Below, piece by piece: positions 16,699 to 25,744 of a stretch of 64,000 nucleotides of DNA. Under the pieces are notes generated by a model that saw only the letters and a list, made by a program, of their open reading frames with translations, ran no database searches and was not told the origin of the DNA. Both the position numbers and the translations under genes were made by a program. How positions within the stretch are numbered: position 1 is the first letter of the stretch; every line of letters begins with the position of its first letter. Origin of the DNA: Sphingobium yanoikuyae (GTDB lineage Bacteria; Pseudomonadota; Alphaproteobacteria; Sphingomonadales; Sphingomonadaceae); assembly GCF_013001025.1 (NCBI RefSeq), contig NZ_CP053021.1, positions 1,753,501 through 1,817,500 on the forward strand. Reading direction: 5' to 3'.

Positions 16699-17700
16699 AT
16701 GACTGATCATCTGGCCGCAGAGACTTTCGGCCCGCTTGGCGACCGGCCGATCATGTGGGTCGATTGCGCAACGGCCAGCGCAGAAGGGACTGCGCGCCGA
16801 TATCGGCAAGATATGCGGGCGATCGTCGTCGGGGTCGATCTGGTCGGGGCGTGTCCGTCGCTTGATCCTGCGTTTTTCGACATGTTGCTGACCACCGTCG
16901 AGGCGCCGCCATCGCCATGGGTCGGCGTGGCGGTGAGTCGGATGAACGATCGGCGGCGGGCGATCGAAGCGCGCGTGGCCAAGGCGCCGATGGCGGCCGG
17001 GATAGCGATGGATGTTGCTCGCGCCTGCGATCATCTGCCTTTCGACCTTGGAATTACGGTGGAGTCGCTTGGCTACTCGACACTCCTGGCCGGGGGTGAA
17101 TTTCGCACGTGGCGGCATGGCCGCGGGAGGCCGAGCGCAATTGTCGATGAAGTCGATCGGCCGCAGGTCCGCGTCGAGCGCGAGGACGATCATGTCACCA
17201 TCACATTGGCCCGGCCCGATACGCGCAACGCGATGCGTGCGCCGATGCGGGATGCACTGCACGAGGCGCTATGCGCCGTGCTGGACGATCCGAGCCGTCC
17301 TGGCATGACGCTGCGCGGTGAGGGCGACTGCTTCTCGACCGGTGGCGACCTCGCCGAGTTCGGCATCGCAGACGACATGGCGAAGGCCCACGCGATCCGC
17401 ACGCTACGATCCTGCGCGGCGCGTCTCCATGCATTGGGAGCGCGCGCGCGCGTCGAACTGCACGGTGCCTGCATCGGGTCCGGCATTGAAATCGCAGCCG
17501 CCGCAACGTACCGCTCCGCCCGGCCAGGCACCTTCTTTTTGTTGCCGGAACTGGACATGGGACTAATCCCCGGAGCGGGCGGTACAGTCTCCTTGGCCCG
17601 TGCCATAGGGCGGCATCGCGCCAGCTATATGCTGCTCAGCGGTCGGCGGATCGGCCTGGCCGAGGCGGTGCAATGGGGTCTGGTAGAGGAGGTGGCATGA
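16699..17700 (+). CDS. crotonase-family protein with N-terminal extension
   Basis: 333 residues. The C-terminal part from about 155 is a crotonase domain: ITLARPDTRNAM, CFSTGGDLAEFG (oxyanion hole), HGACIGSGIEIAAA and LPELDMGLIPGAGGT, with Glu at both usual catalytic positions. The first 150 residues are a separate degenerate domain ending in LGYSTLLAGGEFRTW; similar extended crotonases accompany family III CoA-transferases in actinobacteria (from memory). ATG 16699 follows GGAAGA; ATG 16687 is possible. Its stop overlaps the next start (ATGA), so it is coupled to the CoA-transferase. Reaction unknown. Confidence 0.82.
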   Translation: MTDHLAAETFGPLGDRPIMWVDCATASAEGTARRYRQDMRAIVVGVDLVGACPSLDPAFFDMLLTTVEAPPSPWVGVAVSRMNDRRRAIEARVAKAPMAAGIAMDVARACDHLPFDLGITVESLGYSTLLAGGEFRTWRHGRGRPSAIVDEVDRPQVRVEREDDHVTITLARPDTRNAMRAPMRDALHEALCAVLDDPSRPGMTLRGEGDCFSTGGDLAEFGIADDMAKAHAIRTLRSCAARLHALGARARVELHGACIGSGIEIAAAATYRSARPGTFFLLPELDMGLIPGAGGTVSLARAIGRHRASYMLLSGRRIGLAEAVQWGLVEEVA

Positions 17701-18701
17701 ACGCGGCCCGGCGTGCCGCCGTCCTGCTGGCCGAACGGATCGAGACGGCGACGGCCGCCTTTGGCAGGCGCGTGTCGCTTGATCCGCAGGCCGTGCTGGA
17801 TCGTAGCGGCGACATAGACCTTGGAGAACCGGGGTTGGTATCGCCCAACGGCTATTGCCGAATGCTGGCGGCAGTGGACGGATGGGTCGCCCTCAATCTC
17901 GCGCGGCCCAGCGACCTGGAGCTGGTCCCGGCCTGGATCGGCGCAGAAATCGACGACGATCCATGGCAGGCGGCCCGCAATCATGCGGCGGTGACGACCG
18001 CCGCGCAGTTAATCGAAACGGGCCTCTTGCTCGGTCTGCCCGTGGCGCGTGTCGGCGAAGTTGGGAAAGGTAGTTTGTCGCCCGCTCTCGTCACCATAGG
18101 CGCTGGCGGCAGCCCGAAGGCGGCGCCGGTTGTTCTCGACCTGTCGAGCCTTTGGGCCGGGCCGCTGTGCGGGGCCATATTGGCGGAGATGGGCGCGCCA
18201 GTGACGCGCATCGAGGATCCGGCACGGGCCGATCCTACCCGCGTCACGACGCCGCATCATTTCGAGCGGCTGAACTGGAGGAAAAGGGAACGGACCTTCT
18301 CCTTTGGGACAGAGGCTGGACGCGCCCGGCTTCTTGCATTAGCCAGCGCCGCCGATGTCCTCATCACTAATGCCCGGCCGCGCGCCTTTGAAAGCCTCGG
18401 CCTGGCGCCGGCGCGGCTGTTCGCCGCAAATCCCGCGCTTATTTGGGTCGCTATAACTGGCCATGGCTGGACCGGCAAAGGGGGGAGCAGGGTCGCCTTC
18501 GGCGACGATGCCGCCGCGGCCGGGGGACTGGTCGACTGGGTCGAGGGCGGGCCGCAATTTATAGGCGACGCGTTGGCCGATCCGCTGACCGGCATGGCCG
18601 CGGCATTGGCGACGATCAGGGCGATGCAAATGGGCGGTGGCATTCTGGTGGATGCAGCCATGGCGCAGGTCGCAGCCGGTGCCGTGGACATGGTGGCATG
18701 A
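17697..18701 (+). CDS. family III CoA-transferase, domain order apparently permuted
   Basis: 334 residues, shorter than the usual 380-410. The segment that normally opens CaiB/BaiF proteins (VVLDLSSLWAGPLCGAILAE) starts only near residue 143. Before it, GWVALNLARPSDLELVPAW and the next 60 residues look like the part that normally closes the fold (DGxWVALxLxxxxxW). The protein ends at ILVDAAMAQVAAG, where the usual protein continues. This order equals a circular permutation or a slice of a tandem two-domain CoA-transferase. ATGA overlaps couple it to both neighbours. It may transfer CoA to an acid intermediate; activity depends on whether the permuted fold closes. Confidence 0.72.
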   Translation: MNAARRAAVLLAERIETATAAFGRRVSLDPQAVLDRSGDIDLGEPGLVSPNGYCRMLAAVDGWVALNLARPSDLELVPAWIGAEIDDDPWQAARNHAAVTTAAQLIETGLLLGLPVARVGEVGKGSLSPALVTIGAGGSPKAAPVVLDLSSLWAGPLCGAILAEMGAPVTRIEDPARADPTRVTTPHHFERLNWRKRERTFSFGTEAGRARLLALASAADVLITNARPRAFESLGLAPARLFAANPALIWVAITGHGWTGKGGSRVAFGDDAAAAGGLVDWVEGGPQFIGDALADPLTGMAAALATIRAMQMGGGILVDAAMAQVAAGAVDMVA

Positions 18702-20086
18702 GAATGCTGCTACGGTCGGTCGCGCTTGACGGCGATCTCGTCGATGTGCGGATCGCAGATGGCCGCATCGCGCAAATTGGACGGGGATTGAGCGCGCACG
18801 AGGTGATCGTCGACGGGGACGGCGGGGCGCTGATCCCCGGTCTGGCCGATCATCATCTTCATATTCTCGCGACCGCAGCGCGGCGATCATCGGTCGTCAT
18901 CGACGATGTTGTCGGGATGGACGATATCGCGGTGCGACTGGCGAAGGTCGAGGGGCGGGGATGGATCCGCGCGGTCGGCTGTCCGGCAACGCTGGCCGAC
19001 ACGATGACGTGCGACGATCTGGACGCGATACTGCCCGATCGGCCGTTGCGGATGCAGGACCAGACCGGCGCGCTGTGGCTGTTGAACGGCGTGGCGCTTG
19101 ATCGGGTGCTGGGTGGCGTGGACGCCGACGGCTGGCCTGCCAGCGTCGAGCGCGATGGCGCGGGACGACCGACCGGGCGTATCTGGCGCGGCGATGATTG
19201 GCTGCGCGGCCGCCTAGTGGCTGAACCGCCCGACCTGGCGCCGCTGGGCCGCGAACTGGCGCGCTATGGCGTCACGGCGCTGGCCGATGCGAGCGTTTCC
19301 AATGATCCGCAGTCTGCCATACTGCTGGCCCATGCGGTGCGGACGGGCGCATTGCCTCAAAAGCTGATGCTGATGAGTGGTGGGCCGTTGGAGGCGCCGG
19401 CGGACCTCGCCTTTACGGTCGGGCCGGTCAAGATATTGATCGATGCGAGTGCGTTGCCGCCCTTCGACATCATGGTGGCAAAGATCGCCGATGCCCATGA
19501 AAATGGCCGGATGGTAGCGGTTCATTGCGTCACCGCGACGGAACTGGCCTTTACCCTCGCCGCCTTCGCCGAAGCGGGATGTCGAGATGGCGACCGGATC
19601 GAGCATGGCAGCGTCATTCCGCCTGATGCAATTGGCGCGATCCGCGATGCGGGCCTCCGGGTTGTGACCCAGGCGGGTTTCATCGCCGCGCGGGGCGACC
19701 GATATCTGCGCGACGTGGCAACGCAGGATCAGCCAGATCTCTATCGGTCTGCGTCTTTGCTACGCGGCGGCGTCAGGGTAGCGGGCAGTAGCGACGCGCC
19801 TTATGGACCGCTTGATCCATGGATCAGCATGGCGACTAGTATCGATCGCAGAGCGCCGTCAGGGGCGGTGGTCGGGGCAAACGAGATGCTGACGCCGAGA
19901 GCCGCGCTGGATCGCTATTTGTCGCCGCTCGATGATCCGGGCGGGACGCCGCGCCATATCGCGATCGGCGAGCCGGCCGACCTGTGCCTGCTCGACCGGC
20001 CATTGGACCGAGTGCTTGCCGCGCCATCATCGACCTACGTTAAAATGACCATGCGAGATGGCAGAATACTCTATCATCGCGACTAG
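18698..20086 (+). CDS. amidohydrolase family protein (YtcJ-like)
   Basis: 462 residues. N-terminal small beta domain, then ALIPGLADHHLH (44-55) with the metal-binding HxH (His53, His55), VAVHCVTATEL, RIEHGSVIP and VAGSSDAPYGPLDPW, the metal ligands of the amidohydrolase TIM barrel, and a C-terminal return to the beta domain (IGEPADLCLLDRPL). Its ATG overlaps the CoA-transferase stop. Such enzymes hydrolyse amides, lactams or related bonds, and some open rings; the pathway role is not known. The last gene of a coupled trio; 77 bases follow before the SDR. Confidence 0.82.
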   Translation: MRMLLRSVALDGDLVDVRIADGRIAQIGRGLSAHEVIVDGDGGALIPGLADHHLHILATAARRSSVVIDDVVGMDDIAVRLAKVEGRGWIRAVGCPATLADTMTCDDLDAILPDRPLRMQDQTGALWLLNGVALDRVLGGVDADGWPASVERDGAGRPTGRIWRGDDWLRGRLVAEPPDLAPLGRELARYGVTALADASVSNDPQSAILLAHAVRTGALPQKLMLMSGGPLEAPADLAFTVGPVKILIDASALPPFDIMVAKIADAHENGRMVAVHCVTATELAFTLAAFAEAGCRDGDRIEHGSVIPPDAIGAIRDAGLRVVTQAGFIAARGDRYLRDVATQDQPDLYRSASLLRGGVRVAGSSDAPYGPLDPWISMATSIDRRAPSGAVVGANEMLTPRAALDRYLSPLDDPGGTPRHIAIGEPADLCLLDRPLDRVLAAPSSTYVKMTMRDGRILYHRD

Positions 20087-20163
20087 GTTTGACACTCCGG
20101 TGCCAAGATGACATTGCGTCAGTTAATGAAAGCCGACAAGGCGTCCTTAGCCGGAGAGGTGGC

Positions 20164-21021
20164 ATGACCCTATTGATCGACCTGAGCGGCAGAACAGCTG
20201 TGGTCACGGGCGGTGGCGGCGGTATCGGACGGGCGATCGCGATTCGCCTGGCGGAAGCCGGTGCGCATGTAGCGATCGGCGACATCGTCACTGAACGCTG
20301 CGAGGAAACCGCTGCACGTATTCGCGAATCAGGCCGGGAGGCGCTGGCCTTTCCCCTGGACGTGATGGATGACGATCAGGTTCGAGCGCTGGTAGCCGCC
20401 GTCGATGCGCAATTCGGCAGGGTCGACATATTGGTGAACAATGCCGGCGGTGTCTCGCGTCGAATGTTCGCCGACCAGTCTCAGCGAAGCTGGCAGCGCC
20501 ATATCGATATCAACTTTACCAGCATGTTGACCGCTACCCATGCCGTCATCCCGATCATGCGGCGCGGCGGGCAGGGCGGCGCGATCGTCGGCGTCAGCAG
20601 TATGGGAGGGTCACGCGCCGCCCCCGGTTTTGCGGTTTATGCCGCATGCAAGGCCGCGATGGAAAGCTTCACCAAGTCGATGGCGCTGGAGCTGTCGGCC
20701 GACGGCATCCGGGTAAACTGCATCGCGCCAGACCACACGGTGACGCCGGGCAATCGCGGCAATCGGTCCGGGCCGGTCGATCCGACCAGTTGGGCCCAGC
20801 CCAGCCCTCAAATAGAGGACGCGATGTGCCGCGCCATACCGCTGGGTCGCGAGGGCGTGGACATGGAGTGTGGCGACGCGGTTGCCTTCCTCTGTTCGGA
20901 TCTTGCGAGCTATATCACCGGCGTTACCCTGCCGGTTGATGGCGGGACGATGGCGGCGTCTGGATGGCACCGAGGCACACGGGGCAACTGGACCTTGGCG
21001 GAAGGACTGAATTTTGACTGA
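20164..21021 (+). CDS. short-chain dehydrogenase/reductase (SDR)
   Basis: 285 residues with VTGGGGGIG (15-23), VNNAGG, VSSMGG and YAACK as catalytic Ser and Tyr-Lys. The C-terminal part carries an insert (PGNRGNRSGPVDPTSW) before the last beta strand, common in SDRs for larger substrates. ATG 20164 follows GGAGAGG; earlier in-frame residues are unrelated. The stop overlaps the next gene by 8 bases. Probably oxidises a hydroxyl of a CoA-linked or cyclic intermediate. Confidence 0.87.
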   Translation: MTLLIDLSGRTAVVTGGGGGIGRAIAIRLAEAGAHVAIGDIVTERCEETAARIRESGREALAFPLDVMDDDQVRALVAAVDAQFGRVDILVNNAGGVSRRMFADQSQRSWQRHIDINFTSMLTATHAVIPIMRRGGQGGAIVGVSSMGGSRAAPGFAVYAACKAAMESFTKSMALELSADGIRVNCIAPDHTVTPGNRGNRSGPVDPTSWAQPSPQIEDAMCRAIPLGREGVDMECGDAVAFLCSDLASYITGVTLPVDGGTMAASGWHRGTRGNWTLAEGLNFD

Positions 21022-21829
21022 GAGCACGACAAGGCCGCCGATGATCGTCGAGCGGCCCGGCGAAATCGCCATCCTGACCCTCGACCGTCCCGACGCGATG
21101 AACCCGCTCGGACACAAGGGCGACGGCGCGGCGATCGAGGCGATCTGCGAGGATCTCAACGCCGATCTGCCAGTTCGCCGCGCGATCCTGACCGGCGCGG
21201 GGCGGGCCTTTTCCGTTGGCGGCGATGTCAAGGCGATGGCAGATTCGGAGAGCGCCTTTTCGCGTGGTGGCCTCATCACCCGCGATCATTACCGTAACAA
21301 TATCCATGGCGCGGCGCGGGCGATCCATGGCCTTGACCTGCCGCTTATCGCAGCGGTCAACGCTGCCGCCATCGGCCTGAGCTGTGACGTTGCCTGCATG
21401 GCCGACATCCGCATCGCGTCTGACCGGGCGAAATTCGGCGTCACCTTCCTCAAGCTGGGACTTGTACCGGGCGATGGCGGCGCCTGGCTGCTGCCGCGCA
21501 CCATCGGCATGAGCCGCGCGTCGGAATTGTTCTTCACCGGCGACCTGATCGACGCGGATACCGCCATGGCATGGGGGCTGCTCAGCCGGGTAGTTGTGCA
21601 TGAAAGGCTGATGGACGAGGCACTTTCGCTGGCCGGACGGATTTGCGCGCAGCCGCCCCATTCTCTGCGCCTCACCAAATCGCTGCTGCGTCAGGGGCAG
21701 AGCGCCACCTAAGACGCGGCGCTGGAAGATGCGGCAACGGCGCAGGTGATGAGCCATGCCACCGCCGACTATCGCGAAGGGGTAAGCGCTCTGATCGAAA
21801 AACGCGCTCCTCAGTTCAAGGGAGAATGA
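21014..21829 (+). pseudogene. crotonase (enoyl-CoA hydratase/isomerase) with in-frame TAA
   Basis: A complete crotonase frame of 271 codons is interrupted by TAA at 21710-21712; downstream, the same frame continues with 38 family-like residues (YREGVSALIEKRAPQFKGE at the end) to TGA at 21827. Before the stop: FSVGGDVKAM and NAAAIGLSCDVA as oxyanion segments, and LVPGDGGAWLLPR at the second catalytic position. The start is TTG, with AAGGA about 8 bases upstream, inside the SDR end. The product without readthrough loses the C-terminal helices used for trimer packing. Either a young nonsense mutation or a base-call error. Confidence 0.8.
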
Positions 21830-21830
21830 G

Positions 21831-22886
21831 ATGACCGCCGACCCGCACCTGGCCTTCATGCCGGAAGATGATTGCTATCACCAACTGTCGGACGATCCCT
21901 ATGAGACGGAAACCAACTGGTGGTCGTTCAATATACCCGAGCGCAAGATCGGCTGCTGGATCCACACGCCCTATTATCCCAACCGCAAGACGGTGACCTG
22001 GCGCATCTTCGTCTGGGACGATCAGGGGATCGAGCCGGGACGGCTGGCCTATTACAAGAAGGTCGAGGAAGCGCCGATGCCGGACGACCCGGACCTGCGC
22101 GACATCAGCTTCCCGAAGGGCGGCTACAGCCTCAAGATGCTGGAGCCCGGGATGAAATATCATCTGGCCTATGAGGACAAGGAGCGCGGCTTCGCGCTCG
22201 ATTTCATACATAGCGGCGTCCATCCGCCGCACCGCTTCCAGCCGGGCGAGCCGCCATTCATGCAGACGCCGCATTTCGACCAGCTGGGCCATGTCATGGG
22301 CACTATGACCTTGCGCGGCGAGAAGATCGCGATCGACGGCGTGGGCGTGCGGGATCGGACCTGGGGACCGCGCGGCGGCCCGTATCAGACCAGTCAGAAG
22401 AGACATGCCGACGACAGCCAGCGGGTGAAGCATCCGGGTGGGCCGCTCTGGCGCCAGATCGAGCGCGAGCGCGGGCGGGGACGGATCGACTATATTTATG
22501 GCCACAGCCTCGACTTCCAGACCGGCTTTCTCGGCTTCGTGCGGATGCAGGATGGCGATGCGAAAGGGTGGGCGCCAATGAATGTCGGCTGGTTGCTCAA
22601 GGACGGCGTGTTCGGAGAGATCGACAAGACGAAATCGCGGATGCTCAATTTCCGCGATCCCGTCGCGGGCTGGAACAGCCATATGTTGGTCGATCTCGCC
22701 GATACCACCGGTCGCACGCTTGAAGCCGAAGGCCAATCGGTCAGCCGGATGAGCGAGGGCGGCTACGGTCTCAACCAGTTGATGCGGTGGGAGATGGACG
22801 GCAAGATCGGCTGGGGCGAGGATCAGGACGTATGGGTGGGCGACCATTTCGCGCGAATGTTGAATGCGCTGAGGACGACGCGGTGA
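21831..22886 (+). CDS. uncharacterised protein, DUF7064/DUF7065-like (CrtC/AttH-type lipocalin fold likely)
   Basis: 351 residues, rich in Trp, Tyr and Phe, without signal peptide or membrane segment. Landmarks are ETETNWWSFNIPE near 26-38, GFALDFIHSG near 140, HFDQLGHVMGTM near 148-159 and DGVGVRDRTWGPR near 169-181. This layout matches proteins I recall as DUF7064/7065 and the broader hydroxyneurosporene-synthase/AttH group, which bind or modify hydrophobic isoprenoids. It starts one base after the previous stop and its TGA overlaps the GTG of the phosphotransferase. No catalytic activity can be claimed. Confidence 0.6.
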   Translation: MTADPHLAFMPEDDCYHQLSDDPYETETNWWSFNIPERKIGCWIHTPYYPNRKTVTWRIFVWDDQGIEPGRLAYYKKVEEAPMPDDPDLRDISFPKGGYSLKMLEPGMKYHLAYEDKERGFALDFIHSGVHPPHRFQPGEPPFMQTPHFDQLGHVMGTMTLRGEKIAIDGVGVRDRTWGPRGGPYQTSQKRHADDSQRVKHPGGPLWRQIERERGRGRIDYIYGHSLDFQTGFLGFVRMQDGDAKGWAPMNVGWLLKDGVFGEIDKTKSRMLNFRDPVAGWNSHMLVDLADTTGRTLEAEGQSVSRMSEGGYGLNQLMRWEMDGKIGWGEDQDVWVGDHFARMLNALRTTR

Positions 22887-24253
22887 GCGATCCCAAGGCG
22901 CTTCTCCCCCAAGGTCTGGGCGATGCGGTGGAGCGGGCCGCCAGCGCCATCATCACGCAGGTGGTGCCGCGCGGCGGCGGCGGGGCGTCGCGCTCCGGCG
23001 CCGAGCTATCCCTGCAATGGCCCGATGGGACAGTCCGTCACGCCTATATGAATCACGATGTCGATCGGGCGGGAGCGGGCGACGATGCCGCTTTCCTGCG
23101 CGAGGCCGGCATATTGCGGGCCTTGTCTGGACCTCTCCGCGATGCTGGCGTCCGAACGGCTCCTTACATCACCAGCGTGCCCGAACTGCGCGCGCTTGTG
23201 ACGGAAAAGGTGGCAGGCGAAGCCAATTTTCATACCGTTCGTGATCCCGCGCTGCGCTCTGCCATCGCGGCCGACCTGATGGGCCAGCTGGCGGCGCTTC
23301 ATCGCATCGATGCCGCGAGCGTGGAGGGGCTGGGCGCCGTGCGGACCGTGCGTGACGAGATATTGACGCGGACGCAGGCGATCCGCGCGCATGTGCGCGC
23401 TCATGGCGACGACCCGCTGATCCATCTTGCGCTTGACTGGCTGGAAAACAACGTGCCACCCGAACCCGCCCGCGTTGTCGTCGTTCATGGCGACTGGGGG
23501 GCAGGCAATTTCATGTTCGAGGGCGACCGGGTGACGGCGCTGCTCGACTGGGAGCTGGTCCATTTCGGCGATCCGATGGCGGACATGGCGATGCTGTGCC
23601 TGCGCGGGCTGTTCCAGCCGCTGGTGCCGCTGCCCGAAGCCTTCGCCGCCTATGAGGCTGCCGGCGGCGAGACGGTCGATCTCGATCGGGTGCGGTACTG
23701 GCGTCTCTTGTTCCAGACCTGTTTCGCCAGTCGCGCCCGCCATGAGGATCCGGACGCGCCGCCGCCGCCCAACCTTGGCATGAACATGGTCTATTCGATG
23801 GTCCATCGTCGCGTGCTGGCGCAAGCGCTGGCGGAAGCGAGCGGCATCGACCTGCCCGAAGTCGAGATGCCCGATGCCGCGCCCGGCGCGCTCGATCGGT
23901 CTTTCAACATCGCCCTTGACGATCTGCGCGATATCATCGTGCCGCGCATTGCCGACCAGCAGGCGTCGGTCAAGGCCAAGGGACTCGCCCGGCTCGTCAA
24001 ATGGTGGCAGGCCCATGCCCGCTACGGCCCTTGCTATGACGCGGCCGAGCGCAACGAACTGGCGCGGGCGCTGGGGCGATCCTTCGCAACTCGGACCGAA
24101 GGTCGTGAGGCGCTGCGCGACGCGGTGCTGGCCGGGACGATCGACAGGGCGGTTGCGATCTCGCTGGTCCATGCCCGCGTCGTTCGGGAGAATGCCCTGA
24201 TGGCCGACGCCATGGGCAGCCTGGCAACAACCCACTTCGCGCCGCTGGAATAG
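22883..24253 (+). CDS. aminoglycoside phosphotransferase (APH)/choline-kinase-fold protein
   Basis: 456 residues. Kinase-like catalytic residues are intact: VHGDWGAGNFMF (201-212) with catalytic Asp204 and Asn209, and LLDWE (220-224) with metal-binding Asp222. An N-terminal lobe with FLREAGILRAL precedes them, and an extra helical C-terminal region of about 150 residues follows. GTG start at 22883 overlaps the previous TGA, so the gene is translationally coupled to the DUF7064-like protein. In a catabolic operon a role in antibiotic resistance is unlikely; phosphorylating a hydroxylated intermediate is a reasonable but untested inference. Confidence 0.8.
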   Translation: MSDPKALLPQGLGDAVERAASAIITQVVPRGGGGASRSGAELSLQWPDGTVRHAYMNHDVDRAGAGDDAAFLREAGILRALSGPLRDAGVRTAPYITSVPELRALVTEKVAGEANFHTVRDPALRSAIAADLMGQLAALHRIDAASVEGLGAVRTVRDEILTRTQAIRAHVRAHGDDPLIHLALDWLENNVPPEPARVVVVHGDWGAGNFMFEGDRVTALLDWELVHFGDPMADMAMLCLRGLFQPLVPLPEAFAAYEAAGGETVDLDRVRYWRLLFQTCFASRARHEDPDAPPPPNLGMNMVYSMVHRRVLAQALAEASGIDLPEVEMPDAAPGALDRSFNIALDDLRDIIVPRIADQQASVKAKGLARLVKWWQAHARYGPCYDAAERNELARALGRSFATRTEGREALRDAVLAGTIDRAVAISLVHARVVRENALMADAMGSLATTHFAPLE

Positions 24254-24278
24254 CATAGAGGCAGGGCTTGTCTGGACC

Positions 24279-24302
24279 CGCCCGGCCGCGTCGCGCCGGG
24301 CG
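24279..24302 (+). terminator. GC-rich hairpin after the phosphotransferase gene
   Basis: CGCCCGG (24279-24285) pairs with CCGGGCG (24296-24302). No T-run follows. It lies 26 bases after the stop of the phosphotransferase and before a new promoter region, so partial termination is possible. Confidence 0.35.
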
Positions 24303-24396
24303 ACCTTGAACCATGTCCTCGAATTTTGCGCCCCACGCGCCCGTTTGGGCAGATATCGGATGACGGTTTACATGCGTCCCATCGCACGATAAAAGA

Positions 24397-24411
24397 CTGA
24401 CACAATGTCAG
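24397..24411 (+). promoter_or_regulatory. palindrome upstream of CoA-transferase
   Basis: CTGACA-CAA-TGTCAG is a perfect 6-bp inverted repeat about 80 bases before the CoA-transferase start at 24491, in the only sizeable gap (24254-24490) of the plus-strand block. It could be an operator. Its TGACA/TGTCA half-sites recall those at 13699-13745, but the spacing differs. Confidence 0.4.
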
Positions 24412-24490
24412 CTATTGATCTCCGCATTGGGCGGAGGCGTGGCGCGATAGGGAGATGGACGATGCCGGACCGGCTGATTGGAAGCGCGCA

Positions 24491-25720
24491 ATGACCAGGG
24501 TCATGGAGGGCGTGCGTGTTCTGGAAGTAGCGCAATTCACTTATGTGCCGGCAGCCGGCGCGGTGCTGGCCGATTGGGGCGCCGACGTGATCAAGATCGA
24601 GCATCCGGTGCGCGGAGACGCCCAGCGCGGCATCCAGATGCTGGCGCGTCTCGCAGTCAACCCGCAGCGCAGCAGCCTGATGCAGCATCCCAATCGCGGC
24701 AAGCGCTCCGTCGGGATCGATGTGTCCACGCCCGAAGGACAGGAGCTGATCTACGAACTCGCCAGGAACTGCGATGTGTTCCTGACCAACTACCTGCCCC
24801 AGCAGCGGCAGAAGCTGCAGATCGACCTGGAGCATATCCGGGCGGCCAATCCGGATATCATTTATGTGCGCGGGTCGGCCTTTGGCGAAAAGGGGCCGGA
24901 GCGGGAGAAGGGTGGTTTCGATTCCACGGCTTTCTGGGCGCGGGGTGGTTCGGCCAAGCTGGTCAGTCCGCCCGAACTGGGTGGTCCGCTACTCCAGCCC
25001 GGCCCGGCCTATGGCGACACGATTGGTGGCATGAACCTGGCGGGCGGGATCGCTGCTGCGCTGTTCCATCGTGAACGGACCGGCGAGGCGACGGAGGTCG
25101 ATGTGTCGCTGCTCTCCTCCGGCATTTGGGCCACGGCGTGCAGCATCGATGTCGCGATGGAGCTGGACACGGTTCCGTTCCGGTCGGCCATGCCCGGCCA
25201 AGAGGACGCGGGCACCAACCCCTTTGTCGGTGTATTCGAAACCGCCGATGGCGGACACATCAATCTGACCGTTCTTAAGCCGGGTCCGTTCATCCAGGAT
25301 GTCTTCGAGCATCTGCATATCGCCGAACATGCAAGCGATCCCCGCTTCGCGACCGATGTCGAACTGATGGCCCATGCAGCCGATGCGCAGGCGCTGGTGC
25401 GCGAAGCTTTCAAGCAGCATCCGTTCAAATATTGGCTGGAGCGCCTGAAGACGATGAGGGGCCAGTGGGCTGCCTACCAGACGGTGCTCGATGTCGCGAC
25501 CGACGAACAGGTGCTGGCCAACGACCTGATCTTCGAAGTGGAATCCGCCGATGGCGGCGCGCCCATCCGGCTCGTCGCCAATCCGGTCCAGTTCAACAAG
25601 GCGGGCGTCCAGACCACCCGCGCGCCCGAACCCGGCGAACATACCGAATTGGTGCTGATGGAACTGGGCCTGGACTGGGACAGGATCGAGGAACTGAAGA
25701 ACAAGGGCGCGATCGCCTGA
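24491..25720 (+). CDS. family III CoA-transferase (CaiB/BaiF)
   Basis: 409 residues with the family's opening [32 protein letters not shown] segment (residues about 9-36, named only by its ADVIKIEHP end), [15 protein letters not shown], and the conserved Asp in [17 protein letters not shown] 24491 is chosen because GGAAG is 6 bases upstream; ATG 24455 has no spaced ribosome site. It transfers CoA between a donor thioester and a carboxylic acid in the cytoplasm. Followed by a 102-residue protein and an acyl-CoA ligase, so this operon holds two routes to CoA activation. Confidence 0.88.
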   Translation: MTRVMEGVRVLEVAQFTYVPAAGAVLADWGADVIKIEHPVRGDAQRGIQMLARLAVNPQRSSLMQHPNRGKRSVGIDVSTPEGQELIYELARNCDVFLTNYLPQQRQKLQIDLEHIRAANPDIIYVRGSAFGEKGPEREKGGFDSTAFWARGGSAKLVSPPELGGPLLQPGPAYGDTIGGMNLAGGIAAALFHRERTGEATEVDVSLLSSGIWATACSIDVAMELDTVPFRSAMPGQEDAGTNPFVGVFETADGGHINLTVLKPGPFIQDVFEHLHIAEHASDPRFATDVELMAHAADAQALVREAFKQHPFKYWLERLKTMRGQWAAYQTVLDVATDEQVLANDLIFEVESADGGAPIRLVANPVQFNKAGVQTTRAPEPGEHTELVLMELGLDWDRIEELKNKGAIA

Positions 25721-25744
25721 TCGCCCTTTCCAGGAGGAAAAGAC

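Noticed and set aside
23006..24256. 416-codon open frame on the minus strand opposite the phosphotransferase
   Set aside because: Antisense shadow without protein features.
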